Below are positions 16,515 through 24,530 of a DNA stretch of 50,006 nt, one piece after another. The first letter of the stretch is position 1. Each line of letters opens with the position of its first letter. A model generated the notes under the pieces. It was not told the origin of the DNA. It saw only the letters and a list, made by a program, of their open reading frames with translations, and ran no database searches. Location of the stretch: IMG/VR virus record IMGVR_UViG_3300025108_000079, positions 1 to 50,006 of that record. The stretch is one strand, 5' to 3'. A program made the position numbers and the translations under genes. This DNA is from a virus.

Positions 16515-17140
16515 TGCCGACATTTGTACATAAGGAAACGGGAAAGAAAATATTCTTCGCGCATATTCCTAGAACAGCAGGAAGATTTGTAGAAGCTAAT
16601 CTGTTAGAAAATGGGTTTGATTGGGGTGATAGTCACCTTGATACTGGGTTAGGCGTGATGTCTGTTGTGAATAATATTGAGATAGCACACTATCATCGCA
16701 AGTATTATCAAAAGTATTTGAATGTAGAAGAAGATACCCCTCAGTTCTCTATTGTTAGAAATCCTCTCACTCGATTTATTTCTGGCTCAATTTATCTAAA
16801 GAGAACATACGGTAACGATATACAATCGCAGATGGAAGATCCTATGTTGTTTGGGTCGATGATACAAAATCTTCCTTTTGAAGGATCATGGAATTGGTAT
16901 CGACCACAAGTAGATTTCTTGAGCAATCAAACTCACATTTGGAAATTTGAAAATAAGATTGGAGATGAGTTTGCTGTTTGGTTAAGTGATATCATCGGCA
17001 TTAATTTAAAGTTTGATGATAAGGTAGAGTATCCAAAATCTCATGATGAAGGAAATAAATTAAAGATGTCTCCTGCTTTGGAGGTAAATATTAGAGGTGC
17101 CTATAATAAAGACTTTGAAGTATTGTATCAAAATAGATAA
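16514..17140 (+). CDS. Sulfotransferase-like protein
   Basis: A 208-residue protein with the two cofactor motifs of the carbohydrate sulfotransferase family: FFAHIPRTAGRFVEANL at residues 14-30 for the 5'-phosphosulfate loop and FSIVRNPLTRFISG at about 78-92 for the 3'-phosphate loop. The acceptor is unknown; host surface polysaccharide or another phage product is possible. It starts at the ATG overlapping the gp46 stop. It is shorter than typical enzymes of 250-300 residues but holds both motifs. Such genes occur in other marine phages. Confidence 0.75.
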   Translation: MPTFVHKETGKKIFFAHIPRTAGRFVEANLLENGFDWGDSHLDTGLGVMSVVNNIEIAHYHRKYYQKYLNVEEDTPQFSIVRNPLTRFISGSIYLKRTYGNDIQSQMEDPMLFGSMIQNLPFEGSWNWYRPQVDFLSNQTHIWKFENKIGDEFAVWLSDIIGINLKFDDKVEYPKSHDEGNKLKMSPALEVNIRGAYNKDFEVLYQNR

Positions 17141-17157
17141 AACATATTAAATATAAC

Positions 17158-17195
17158 GCTAACTTCATTAAGTTAGCATACGCTGACTATATAAT
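17158..17195 (+). promoter_or_regulatory. Promoter with an overlapping palindrome, upstream of the 60-aa gene
   Basis: A perfect TATAAT lies at 17190-17195. The -35 region has no good TTGACA; instead a perfect inverted repeat GCTAACTT-CATT-AAGTTAGC (17158-17177) covers it. This could be an operator or activator site, or a hairpin ending the upstream transcript, although it lacks a T tract. RNA would begin near 17201. Confidence 0.5.
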
Positions 17196-17199
17196 ATAG

Positions 17200-17249
17200 A
17201 ATTGAGAGAGAATCTTATGTAACGAAAGTCTCGTTGTTATTTCTCGATT
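17200..17249 (+). promoter_or_regulatory. Structured 5' leader of the 60-aa gene
   Basis: AATTGAGAGA (17200-17209) can pair with TTTCTCGATT (17240-17249), ten pairs including two wobbles, enclosing an inner hairpin AACGA-AAGTC-TCGTT (17221-17235). The predicted transcript starts at the foot of the outer stem, and the ribosome binding site AGGAGA (17258-17263) lies just outside. A stabilising or regulatory leader is inferred. Confidence 0.5.
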
Positions 17250-17267
17250 GTATTATTAGGAGACATT

Positions 17268-17450
17268 ATGCACAATCTCATTTCACACAATCAATTAGCG
17301 GGTTGGAAACTAAGCGTTGAACGGTTGAATCATACATTAGACAAAGCGATGGATGAATCAGATGTTTTAAACGATTACTATAACTGTTTAATTGAGTGTG
17401 ATGATGATCAGTCTACCTGTAAACGAGTTTGTAGGAGCATTCTTTCATAA
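17268..17450 (+). CDS. 60-aa Cys-containing small protein, single-gene unit
   Basis: Starts MHNLISHNQLAGWKLSVERL and is helical, with four Cys residues in the C-terminal half (CLIEC, then C-x3-C in STCKRVC). I do not recognise a family. The gene stands alone with its own -10 element, structured leader, good AGGAGA ribosome binding site and a terminator-like hairpin 36 bases after the stop. This arrangement suggests strong, separately controlled expression, perhaps early. Paired cysteines could bind a metal or form a disulfide. Confidence 0.8.
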   Translation: MHNLISHNQLAGWKLSVERLNHTLDKAMDESDVLNDYYNCLIECDDDQSTCKRVCRSILS

Positions 17451-17485
17451 CCAACCATAGACACTTAAGAAACTGTCACTGAGGG

Positions 17486-17508
17486 CCCTCACCGAAAGGT
17501 GGGGGTTT
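17486..17508 (+). terminator. Hairpin terminator after the 60-aa gene
   Basis: CCCTCACC-GAAA-GGTGGGGG forms an 8-bp stem with one wobble and a GAAA tetraloop. Only three T residues follow, so termination may be weak or the hairpin may mark a processing site. Confidence 0.55.
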
Positions 17509-17539
17509 AGTATTATGGGTACATACAAGAGAAACCACC

Positions 17540-19675
17540 ATGGCAGTCAAGCACGAAATCAAATCCCAACTTGCTAAACTGCTTGCTACTGAAGACTTGA
17601 TCGTGGAGCACAAGCAAGTGCAGACCGCTTGCTTCAACGTCCACACCCGTGTCCTGACCCTTCCTATGTGGGAGAAGGCAAGCAACACCGTCTATGACCT
17701 GCTGGTGGGACATGAGGTTGGCCATGCACTCTTTACTCCTGATGAGAACTGGTTAGAGAAGGTTGCAGTTCCTCCCCAGTTTGTGAACGTGGTTGAGGAT
17801 GCGCGAATTGAGAAACTGATGAAGCGCAAATATGCCGGACTAGCAAAAACTTTCTACCATGGGTACAAGGAATTACAAGCAGAAGACTTTTTCTCTATAT
17901 CTGACAGCAGTATTGCTGATCTTAATCTTGCTGATCGTGCAAATCTATACTTTAAGGTCGGTAATTTTGTAGATATTTCTTTTGATTCTGAAGAGAAAGT
18001 ATTGATTCAGAAAATCGCAGATGTAGAAACATTTGATGATGCGTTAAGAGTTGCTGAAGAATTATATCTTTATTGTAAGAAAGAAAAAGAAGAGAAAGTA
18101 ACTGATATGCCTATGCCACCTAATGAGATGGGTGGTGAATCTGAACAACCTGCAAATGAACCAGTACAGGAGCAGCAGGAATCTGCTGGAGAGGGTGCTG
18201 GTGACTTTATGACTCATGAGGAGATGCTTGAGGAAGCAGCACGTAGAGAGACTGGTGCTCCTCTTAAAGATGAACCAGAGGTGCAGACTGCTGATGCTCT
18301 AGAATCAAATCTGCAAGATCTTGTAGACACTGATAGTCGTGAGAATGTATACGTGGAGATCCCTAAAGTTGATCTGAAGTATATTATTGCCAAGAACGAT
18401 GATATCCATAAAGATATTGATGCTTGGTTTAATCATCAGAAGAATAACTGTTCTCTAGGTATTTTTGAGATAGCTGATGAAGAGTTTGTTAAGTTCAAAC
18501 GTAATGCACAGAAAGAAGTTAACTATCTGGTGAAAGAGTTTGAGTGTCGCAAGGCAGCAGATTCCTATGCCCGTGCTACCACTGCTCGTACAGGCATTCT
18601 TGATACTTCTAAACTGCATACCTACAAGTACAACGAAGATCTATTCAGGAAAGTCTCTGTGATTCCTGATGGTAAGAACCATGGACTGATCTTTGTTCTT
18701 GACTGGAGTGGTTCTATGAGCCGTGTGATGCTTGACACAATCAAGCAACTCTATAATCTGATCTGGTTCTGTAAGAAAGTCTCCATTCCTTTTGAGGTGT
18801 ATGCTTTCACGAATGAGTGGAAGAAACCTGAAATCAATTATGAAACTAATGAACTTGTGAAATCTGCAGACTGGACTTCTTCTTATGTGAAGAAAGAAAA
18901 TCTCCTTGCTGTTCATGAGCAGTTCTCTATGATGAATCTTCTGACCAGCAAAACAAATGGTAAGCAACTAGAACATCAGTTGATTAACATCTGGCGTATT
19001 GCAAAATCCTTCAGTAATTTCTACGGATCTCCTTATTCTGTTCCTACTCGTTTGGGTCTGTCTGGCACTCCTCTAAATGAAGCATTTGTGTGTCTTCACC
19101 AGATCCTTCCTCAGTTCCAGAAGCAGAACAAACTGCAGAAGGTTCAGTGTATTGCCTTGACCGATGGTGAAGCAAATCATCTTTGTCGCCATGTTGAAGT
19201 ACAGCGTCGTTGGGAAGATGAACCTTACATGGGAACTCGTCAGTTGTCTGGTGGTGTTACTTTCCTTCGGGATCGTAAGACTGGCAATACCTACCAGGTT
19301 CCCTATGGTTATCACGGATTCTCTGACTTGATGCTACAGAATCTACGTGATAACTTTCCGTCTGTAAATTTTGTGGGTATTCGTGTTCTTGAGGGTCGCG
19401 ATGCAAACCATTTCATGAAATTGTATTATGATCAGAATTCTAATGAGTTCCGTAAGATTCAAAGTGAATGGAAAAAGCAGAGGAGTTGTATTATTAAGAC
19501 CTCTGGTTATCATGCATACTTTGCGATATCTGCTGCTTCTCTATCTCAAGATGCAGACTTTGAAGTTGATGATGGTGCAACCAAAGCAAAGATTAAGTCT
19601 GCATTCATCAAGTCTCTTAAGACTAAGAAACTAAATAAGAAGGTTCTTGGTGAATTTATTTCTCTAGTAGCATGA
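17540..19675 (+). CDS. VWA-domain protein with HEXXH motif, partner of the CobS-like ATPase
   Basis: A 711-residue protein with two recognisable parts. The N-terminal region has a zinc-metallopeptidase-like HEVGH at residues 58-62 and a downstream Glu in VVEDARIE (84-91), a possible third ligand. A Glu/Gln-rich linker runs from about 195 to 265. The C-terminal von Willebrand A domain keeps a complete metal site: DWSGS at 388-392, a Thr in SGTPLNE near 510 and Asp in ALTDGEAN near 541. The layout recalls CobT and other VWA partners of MoxR-type AAA+ ATPases, and the CobS-like gene is next but one downstream. A chaperone or metal-insertion role is inferred. Confidence 0.8.
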   Translation: MAVKHEIKSQLAKLLATEDLIVEHKQVQTACFNVHTRVLTLPMWEKASNTVYDLLVGHEVGHALFTPDENWLEKVAVPPQFVNVVEDARIEKLMKRKYAGLAKTFYHGYKELQAEDFFSISDSSIADLNLADRANLYFKVGNFVDISFDSEEKVLIQKIADVETFDDALRVAEELYLYCKKEKEEKVTDMPMPPNEMGGESEQPANEPVQEQQESAGEGAGDFMTHEEMLEEAARRETGAPLKDEPEVQTADALESNLQDLVDTDSRENVYVEIPKVDLKYIIAKNDDIHKDIDAWFNHQKNNCSLGIFEIADEEFVKFKRNAQKEVNYLVKEFECRKAADSYARATTARTGILDTSKLHTYKYNEDLFRKVSVIPDGKNHGLIFVLDWSGSMSRVMLDTIKQLYNLIWFCKKVSIPFEVYAFTNEWKKPEINYETNELVKSADWTSSYVKKENLLAVHEQFSMMNLLTSKTNGKQLEHQLINIWRIAKSFSNFYGSPYSVPTRLGLSGTPLNEAFVCLHQILPQFQKQNKLQKVQCIALTDGEANHLCRHVEVQRRWEDEPYMGTRQLSGGVTFLRDRKTGNTYQVPYGYHGFSDLMLQNLRDNFPSVNFVGIRVLEGRDANHFMKLYYDQNSNEFRKIQSEWKKQRSCIIKTSGYHAYFAISAASLSQDADFEVDDGATKAKIKSAFIKSLKTKKLNKKVLGEFISLVA

Positions 19676-19818
19676 CAAAAGAAAATTGGAGAGAAATTGC
19701 AAAGGCATCTGAAAAGGACCCTAAGGTGATTAAAATCCTTGAGGATGGTCCTAGATCTCTTGGTCAGGCATATCTACTCCAAGCCATGCGATACAAGTAT
19801 GGACAGTCTGGAAAGTGA
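19672..19818 (+). CDS. 48-aa protein between the VWA and CobS-like genes
   Basis: Short helical protein starting MTKENWREIAKASEKDPKVI and ending QSGK. Its ATG overlaps the stop of the VWA gene (ATGA), and a terminator follows five bases after its stop. I do not recognise a family. The pattern of charged and hydrophobic residues and the coupled start make it a believable gene. Confidence 0.65.
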   Translation: MTKENWREIAKASEKDPKVIKILEDGPRSLGQAYLLQAMRYKYGQSGK

Positions 19819-19823
19819 CACGC

Positions 19824-19847
19824 GGGGGGTTTGAGACCTCCCTTTTT
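19824..19847 (+). terminator. Rho-independent terminator before cobS
   Basis: GGGGGGT-TTGAG-ACCTCCC, a 7-bp stem with one G-T wobble, followed by five T residues. It separates the VWA unit from the CobS-like gene. Confidence 0.85.
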
Positions 19848-19857
19848 CGTTTATAAT
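19831..19857 (+). promoter_or_regulatory. Possible sigma70-type promoter for the CobS-like gene
   Basis: TTGAGA (19831-19836), a short 15-base spacer and a perfect TATAAT (19852-19857). The -35 lies in the terminator loop. RNA would start about 16 bases before the ATG at 19880. The spacer is short, so this is tentative. Confidence 0.35.
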
Positions 19858-19879
19858 AACTTCAGTTCAAACAAACCAC

Positions 19880-20944
19880 ATGTCCCTCTCACCTGAGTTC
19901 ATTCGCACTTCCCTTCAGGGATTGTATGGTGAGTCTGTTGCTGCTGCTGATATTCGTGCCTGGTGTGCTATGAATGGTGCGAACTATCAAACTGTCACCA
20001 ACAAACTTACTGATTACAAAACTAGTCGTGGAAAGTGGAACTTGACCGTACAAGAAAAACTAGAGCAAACCTATCAGGCACCAACTGCTATGCCTGCCGT
20101 TGAACAAAACCTTATTCCTGCAAAAGATGATACCTTCGTCAGCTTTGGTAACTTCGCTGATGTTAAAAAGATTATTAAGTCCAATCTATTTTATCCTACG
20201 TTCATTACGGGTCTTTCAGGTAATGGTAAGACGTTCTCTGTGGAGCAAGCATGTGCTCAATTGGGTAGAGAACTTATCCGAGTCAACATTACAGTAGAAA
20301 CCGATGAAGATGATCTTATTGGCGGTTTCCGTCTTGTTGGTGGAGAAACCGTTTGGCACAACGGACCAGTTATCGAAGCACTGCAACGGGGTGCTGTGCT
20401 GCTCCTTGATGAGATCGACCTTGCCTCAAACAAAATTCTCTGTCTTCAATCTATTCTCGAAGGAAAAGGAGTTTTCCTCAAGAAGATTGGCAAATGGGTT
20501 ACTCCCGCAGAAGGTTTCCAAGTATTCGCAACCGCAAATACCAAAGGTAAAGGTTCCGACGATGGAAGATTCATCGGAACTAACGTGCTCAACGAAGCAT
20601 TCCTTGAGCGATTCCCTGTGACCTTTGAGCAAGAGTATCCTGCTGCTGTCACAGAACAGAAGATCCTTGGTAAGATTTGTGAGGATGCAGATTTCTGTAA
20701 GCGTCTCTCTGACTGGGCTGACATCATCCGCAAGACCTTCTATGATGGTGGTATTGAGGAGATCATCAGCACCCGTCGTTTGGTCCATATCGTGAAGGCA
20801 TACAGTATTTTTGGAGACAAGGCAAAGGCAATTCAAGTTTGTGTAAATCGTTTTGATGATGAGACAAAACAAGCATTCCTTGAATTGTATGATAAAGTTG
20901 ACGCAGACTTCGTGATGCCCGTTGACGAAACCCCTACAATTTGA
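19880..20944 (+). CDS. cobS: CobS-like AAA+ ATPase
   Basis: MoxR-family AAA+ ATPase, 354 residues, annotated in cyanophages as the CobS subunit of aerobic cobaltochelatase. Walker A is GLSGNGKT at about residues 110-117 and Walker B is LLLDEID at about 174-180; the sensor region FATANTKGKG and the arginine-finger segment LNEAFLERFPV are intact. In bacteria CobS works with CobT (VWA) and CobN; no CobN is present here, but a VWA protein is encoded just upstream. The N-terminal domain starts MSLSPEFIRTSLQGLYGE. Its 3' end carries the promoter for the next gene. Confidence 0.88.
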   Translation: MSLSPEFIRTSLQGLYGESVAAADIRAWCAMNGANYQTVTNKLTDYKTSRGKWNLTVQEKLEQTYQAPTAMPAVEQNLIPAKDDTFVSFGNFADVKKIIKSNLFYPTFITGLSGNGKTFSVEQACAQLGRELIRVNITVETDEDDLIGGFRLVGGETVWHNGPVIEALQRGAVLLLDEIDLASNKILCLQSILEGKGVFLKKIGKWVTPAEGFQVFATANTKGKGSDDGRFIGTNVLNEAFLERFPVTFEQEYPAAVTEQKILGKICEDADFCKRLSDWADIIRKTFYDGGIEEIISTRRLVHIVKAYSIFGDKAKAIQVCVNRFDDETKQAFLELYDKVDADFVMPVDETPTI

Positions 20945-20950
20945 TATAAT
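20922..20950 (+). promoter_or_regulatory. Sigma70-type promoter at the end of cobS
   Basis: TTGACG (20922-20927), 17-base spacer, TATAAT (20945-20950). RNA should begin near 20957, downstream of the first possible start codon of the next gene. It therefore favours translation of that gene from the ATG at 20985 on this transcript. Confidence 0.75.
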
Positions 20951-20951
20951 T

Positions 20952-21542
20952 ATGACGAACTCTTGGAGTCTACTTTACGATACGATGACTGAACATTCAA
21001 AGTATTATTATGATTATGATCGTAATGATCCAAACAGAGAAAACCCATTTGTAGAAGATCAAAGTTTTTGGGAAGAGGATGGATTTAGTTTGACTGGTAA
21101 TCCGATGGCAGCTCAAGATACCATTTGTATGGGATCAGGATCTGATACGATTACCTTTGGTGCTGCTCAATCAGTTCCTATGGATTATCTCTCCCTTGGT
21201 GGCGAAGACCACATTACCTTTGATCTAACTATGGATAAAAAATCCGAATCTAATAATAGACAGAAGTATAGTGAAGATGTAATTATTAAAGAACTGAAAG
21301 ACTATATCACTAGAACATATGACCAGCACTATTCTGCTGGAGATGATAAGATTCAAACCTTGGATCTTATTGAAGCTTGTGGTGATGGTGAGGCATTCTG
21401 TCGCAGCAACATCCTCAAGTATGCCTCTCGTTACGATAAGAAAGGCACTGCACGTCGTGACATTATGAAGATTCTGCATTATGCTGTGCTTCTGATGCAT
21501 TTCAACGATAAGAATGCACAACGTGAAACCTACCCCCAGTGA
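20952..21542 (+). CDS. DUF3310 family protein
   Basis: 196 residues from the ATG at 20952, or 185 from the in-frame ATG at 20985, which fits the predicted RNA start better. The C-terminal third matches the DUF3310 pattern: a DKIQTLDLIEACG segment, then FCRSNILKYASRYDKKG and a final DIMKILHYAVLLMH helix. DUF3310 proteins are common in phages and are sometimes described as nucleotide-kinase-like, without firm function. The N-terminal region is acidic and unusual, with DTICMGSGSDTITFG-type short repeats. It precedes the sliding clamp gene. Confidence 0.75.
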   Translation: MTNSWSLLYDTMTEHSKYYYDYDRNDPNRENPFVEDQSFWEEDGFSLTGNPMAAQDTICMGSGSDTITFGAAQSVPMDYLSLGGEDHITFDLTMDKKSESNNRQKYSEDVIIKELKDYITRTYDQHYSAGDDKIQTLDLIEACGDGEAFCRSNILKYASRYDKKGTARRDIMKILHYAVLLMHFNDKNAQRETYPQ

Positions 21543-21562
21543 AACTGAGACCTTCTAATACT

Positions 21563-22228
21563 ATGAAACTGTCCGATAAAACTATCTCTGTCCTGAAGAA
21601 CTTTTCTTCGATCAACCAATCGATTCTCTTTAAGGAGGGTAGTAAACTTCGCACTATTAGTGTGATGAAAAACATCCTTGCAGAGGCAACTGTTACTGAA
21701 GAGTTCATGAAGGATTTTGGTATCTATGATCTTAACCAATTCCTTAATGGTTTGAGTCTGCACTCTAGTCCTGAACTTGACTTCCAAAATGATGGATATG
21801 TGATGATCCGTGAAGGTAAATCACGTTCTAAGTATTTCTTTGCAGATCCTAACGTGATTGTTACTCCTCCTGAGAAAGACATTACTCTCCCTTCTGAAGA
21901 TGTTTGCTTTGAAGTGAGCACCGATCAATTGGAGAAATTGCTTAAGGCATCGGCTGTGTACCAATTGCCAGATCTTTCTGCTGTTGGTGATAATGGTGTT
22001 GTTAAACTTGTTGTTCGCGACAAGAAGAATGATACCTCTAATGACTATGCTGTAGTCGTTGGTGAGACTGAAGCAACATTCTCTTTCAACTTCAAAGTTG
22101 AGAACATCAAAGTCCTTCCTGGAACTTATGAAGTGGTCGTGTCACAAAAACTTTTGTCACGATTTACCTCTAAGAACCATGATCTGACTTATTATATTGC
22201 TCTAGAGCCTGATTCTACTTTCGGATGA
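21563..22228 (+). CDS. 45: DNA polymerase sliding clamp gp45
   Basis: Trimeric clamp that tethers polymerase gp43 and also activates gp55-dependent late transcription. 221 residues (T4: 228). The start MKLSDKTISVLKNF matches the T4 gp45 beginning, so I reject the in-frame GTG at 21539. The C-terminal half carries the clamp pattern LPGTYEVVVSQKLLSRF. The stop overlaps the start of the DenV-like gene. Confidence 0.94.
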   Translation: MKLSDKTISVLKNFSSINQSILFKEGSKLRTISVMKNILAEATVTEEFMKDFGIYDLNQFLNGLSLHSSPELDFQNDGYVMIREGKSRSKYFFADPNVIVTPPEKDITLPSEDVCFEVSTDQLEKLLKASAVYQLPDLSAVGDNGVVKLVVRDKKNDTSNDYAVVVGETEATFSFNFKVENIKVLPGTYEVVVSQKLLSRFTSKNHDLTYYIALEPDSTFG

Positions 22229-22752
22229 ACATCTTTGTGACCTCTCCCAGTCCTTGGGAGTCTGCCAGGGTTCTCCCTGACAAGCACATCGTCAAGATGC
22301 CCCTAGAGACCTGTCAGATGCTTGCTATTGTATGCTCTGACAAGTGGGGTCATAACTTCGGCACTCTTCCTAGAGCAGATGGTACTCCCTATGCTACTGA
22401 GAAGGGTGCTTTTCGTAATCACCCTTGCACTATCTGGGCAAATGAGTTTGTGATTAACTGGCAGTGGCTTCTTGCTCATGGACTTGCTATGTGTGATGAG
22501 TATACTGCTCGTTATGGTAAGGTTCACACTTGCCAGAAGACGCTTCTAGCAGCAAAGGAGATACTTCCTACCGCAGACCCTCAAGGTCGCAGTGGAAAGG
22601 ATACAACACCCTTTGTCTTTGCAGGACCTGATGAGTTCAAGTTAGATACTTCAATATCCATCTTTGAAAAATATAAGATGTATATTGCATCTAAACCATG
22701 GGTATGTGATAATTATCTTCGTATCCCAGATCGTAAACCTGAGTGGGTGTAA
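22225..22752 (+). CDS. Pyrimidine-dimer DNA glycosylase-like protein
   Basis: A 175-residue protein of the pyrimidine-dimer glycosylase family (the family of T4 DenV). The N-terminal segment MNIFVTSPSPWESARVLPDK and the helix HIVKMPLETCQMLA fit the family's usual start, where a few residues form the active site. HPCTIWA lies near residues 72-78. Repair of UV damage would suit a phage of sunlit surface water. It overlaps gp45 and speD (TAATG). DNA-repair activity is inferred from family resemblance. Confidence 0.75.
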   Translation: MNIFVTSPSPWESARVLPDKHIVKMPLETCQMLAIVCSDKWGHNFGTLPRADGTPYATEKGAFRNHPCTIWANEFVINWQWLLAHGLAMCDEYTARYGKVHTCQKTLLAAKEILPTADPQGRSGKDTTPFVFAGPDEFKLDTSISIFEKYKMYIASKPWVCDNYLRIPDRKPEWV

Positions 22753-23087
22753 TGAAACATATTCTTTTTACCTTGAAAGGATGTCCATTTGATTTACTTG
22801 ATGATAAAGAGTTTATACGAATGGTTTTGTTCAGAGCATCAAAAGAATGCAAATCAACACTGCTTGATTTGACAGTACATAAGTTTGAACCACAAGGTGT
22901 AACTGGAATTGCTATGCTTGCTGAGAGTCATCTCAGCATCCATACTTGGCCAGAGAATGGCATGGCAGTTTGTGATGTCTTTACTTGTGGGGATACTGCT
23001 ATACCTGAAAATGGTGTAGAATATATGAAAGAACAATTGAAGGCAACTGATATTGTGTCTCATGAATTTGTTCGACCTTTGGAATGA
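22752..23087 (+). CDS. speD: S-adenosylmethionine decarboxylase SpeD
   Basis: Makes decarboxylated S-adenosylmethionine for spermidine synthesis. The 111-residue proenzyme has the self-cleavage site LAESHLSIHTWPE; cleavage between Glu58 and Ser59 would create the pyruvoyl cofactor. GDTAIPENG lies near residues 80-88. The length fits the small bacterial class. Polyamines could help DNA compaction. I chose the ATG at 22752, which overlaps the preceding stop. A known cyanophage auxiliary gene. Confidence 0.92.
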   Translation: MKHILFTLKGCPFDLLDDKEFIRMVLFRASKECKSTLLDLTVHKFEPQGVTGIAMLAESHLSIHTWPENGMAVCDVFTCGDTAIPENGVEYMKEQLKATDIVSHEFVRPLE

Positions 23088-24034
23088 TTATGCGTAATGA
23101 ATTTTTGTGGGTAGAAAAATATCGCCCCAAAACTATTGAAGATTGTATTTTACCAACAAATATTAAGAAGACTTTCCTAGACTTCCTAGATAAAGGTGAG
23201 ATACCTAACATGCTGCTCGCAGGTCCTGCAGGGTGTGGTAAAACAACTGTCGCTAAAGCACTCTGTAACCAACTAGGGGTAGATGTATATGTCATCAACG
23301 GATCCGATGAGGGACGCTTTCTTGATACGGTCAGAAATACTGCAAAGAATTTCGCTTCGACCGTCTCACTTCAAGCAACTGGCAAACACAAAGTCATCAT
23401 CATCGATGAGGCTGATAACACAACAAACGACGTACAACTCTTACTTAGGGCGTTTACAGAGGAGTTTTCTGGAAACTGCAGATTCATCTTTACCTGCAAT
23501 TTCAAAAACAAAATTATCGAACCTCTCCACAGCAGATGCGCCTGTATTGATTTTTCAACCAACTCCAAAAGCAAACCTCAACTTGCCGCCCTCTTCTTCA
23601 AAAGACTCCAAGAAATCTTGGCTACAGAATCTATTGAATATGATAACAAGGTCCTGGTAGAATTAATCAACAAACACTTCCCTGATTGGCGACGTGTTCT
23701 GAATGAATGCCAACGCTACTCTGTCAGTGGTAAAATTGACTCTGGTATTCTTGCAACCTTTAGTGATGTAAAAGTAAATGACCTGGTTAAGAAACTTAAG
23801 GAGAAAGATTTTCCCGAAGTACGTAAATGGGTTGTCAATAACCTGGACAACGATACTTCTGTCCTACTGCGTCGTATTTACGATGCTTGTTATGATTCCA
23901 TGGTTCCGAATAGTATTCCTGCTGCTGTGCTTACTCTTGCTAAGTATCAGTATCAAATGGCGTTTGTGGCGGATCAAGAAATAAATATGCTTGCTTGTCT
24001 AACTGAAATTATGGTGGAGTGTGAATTCAAATGA
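23084..24034 (+). CDS. 44: Clamp-loader ATPase gp44
   Basis: Large subunit of the clamp loader that opens gp45 and places it on primed DNA. 316 residues (T4: 319). Walker A GPAGCGKT lies at residues 47-54, DEAD at 108-111 and the sensor/SRC region is readable as EPLHSRCACIDF. It starts with the RFC-type FLWVEKYRPKTIEDC. The start overlaps the speD stop; a second ATG at 23090 is possible. The stop overlaps the following Sm-like gene. Confidence 0.95.
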   Translation: MIMRNEFLWVEKYRPKTIEDCILPTNIKKTFLDFLDKGEIPNMLLAGPAGCGKTTVAKALCNQLGVDVYVINGSDEGRFLDTVRNTAKNFASTVSLQATGKHKVIIIDEADNTTNDVQLLLRAFTEEFSGNCRFIFTCNFKNKIIEPLHSRCACIDFSTNSKSKPQLAALFFKRLQEILATESIEYDNKVLVELINKHFPDWRRVLNECQRYSVSGKIDSGILATFSDVKVNDLVKKLKEKDFPEVRKWVVNNLDNDTSVLLRRIYDACYDSMVPNSIPAAVLTLAKYQYQMAFVADQEINMLACLTEIMVECEFK

Positions 24035-24324
24035 TTAATGTAAAACTGTTTCGTATTACTACTGGTGAAGAAGTGGTTGCAGAACTTGTTTCTGAAACTG
24101 ATGATACTATAACCGTTCAGAATGGTTTAGTTGTTCTTCCTACAAATACTGGTGTGGGATTTGCACCATGGGCCACTGTGATTGATCAGGAAAATCCAGA
24201 GATTACAGTGTCTAAACACCATGTCGTTTATATTGCTCCTGTGCAAGAAGATGTGGCCAAACGCTATAATGAAATGTTTGGTAGCAAGTTAATTACACCT
24301 GATAAGAAAAAACTGATTGTCTGA
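24031..24324 (+). CDS. Sm-like small protein (family member B)
   Basis: A 97-residue protein placed between gp44 and the membrane protein gene, overlapping gp44 by four bases. It shares the pattern TTGEEVVAELV, a hydrophobic strand pair, APW (corresponding to EPW in the other members) and a closing strand followed by a Y-containing helix. This resembles a short Sm/LSm beta-barrel. Role unknown; the clamp-loader neighbourhood suggests a link to replication or to RNA handling. Confidence 0.7.
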   Translation: MINVKLFRITTGEEVVAELVSETDDTITVQNGLVVLPTNTGVGFAPWATVIDQENPEITVSKHHVVYIAPVQEDVAKRYNEMFGSKLITPDKKKLIV

Positions 24325-24326
24325 TT

Positions 24327-24530
24327 ATGAAAAACCAAAAAGTAAAAGCACAAGTTAAATCTAAGTGGTACTACATTTTCTGGGGTACTGCCACTGTGTC
24401 AGTTGTTTTAGGTCAACTATATGTTGGCACTGGATATCGTTACATGTATAGTGGTATGCAAGAACTACTTAATAAAGTTGATGGAGTTCTTCTTCATACA
24501 ACCCCTGATAATGAATCTAAATTTTATTGA
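24327..24530 (+). CDS. Small single-pass membrane protein
   Basis: 67 residues with a basic N-terminus (MKNQKVKAQVKSK) and one transmembrane helix at about residues 14-33 (YYIFWGTATVSVVLGQLYVG), followed by a short polar tail. The positive-inside rule places the N-terminus in the cytoplasm. Location in the clamp-loader operon is odd for a membrane protein. I do not recognise a family. Function unknown. Confidence 0.75.
   Translation: MKNQKVKAQVKSKWYYIFWGTATVSVVLGQLYVGTGYRYMYSGMQELLNKVDGVLLHTTPDNESKFY

Noticed and set aside
21539-21562. GTG start for gp45
   Set aside because: It adds eight residues not present in T4 gp45, whose start matches MKLSDKT at 21563.
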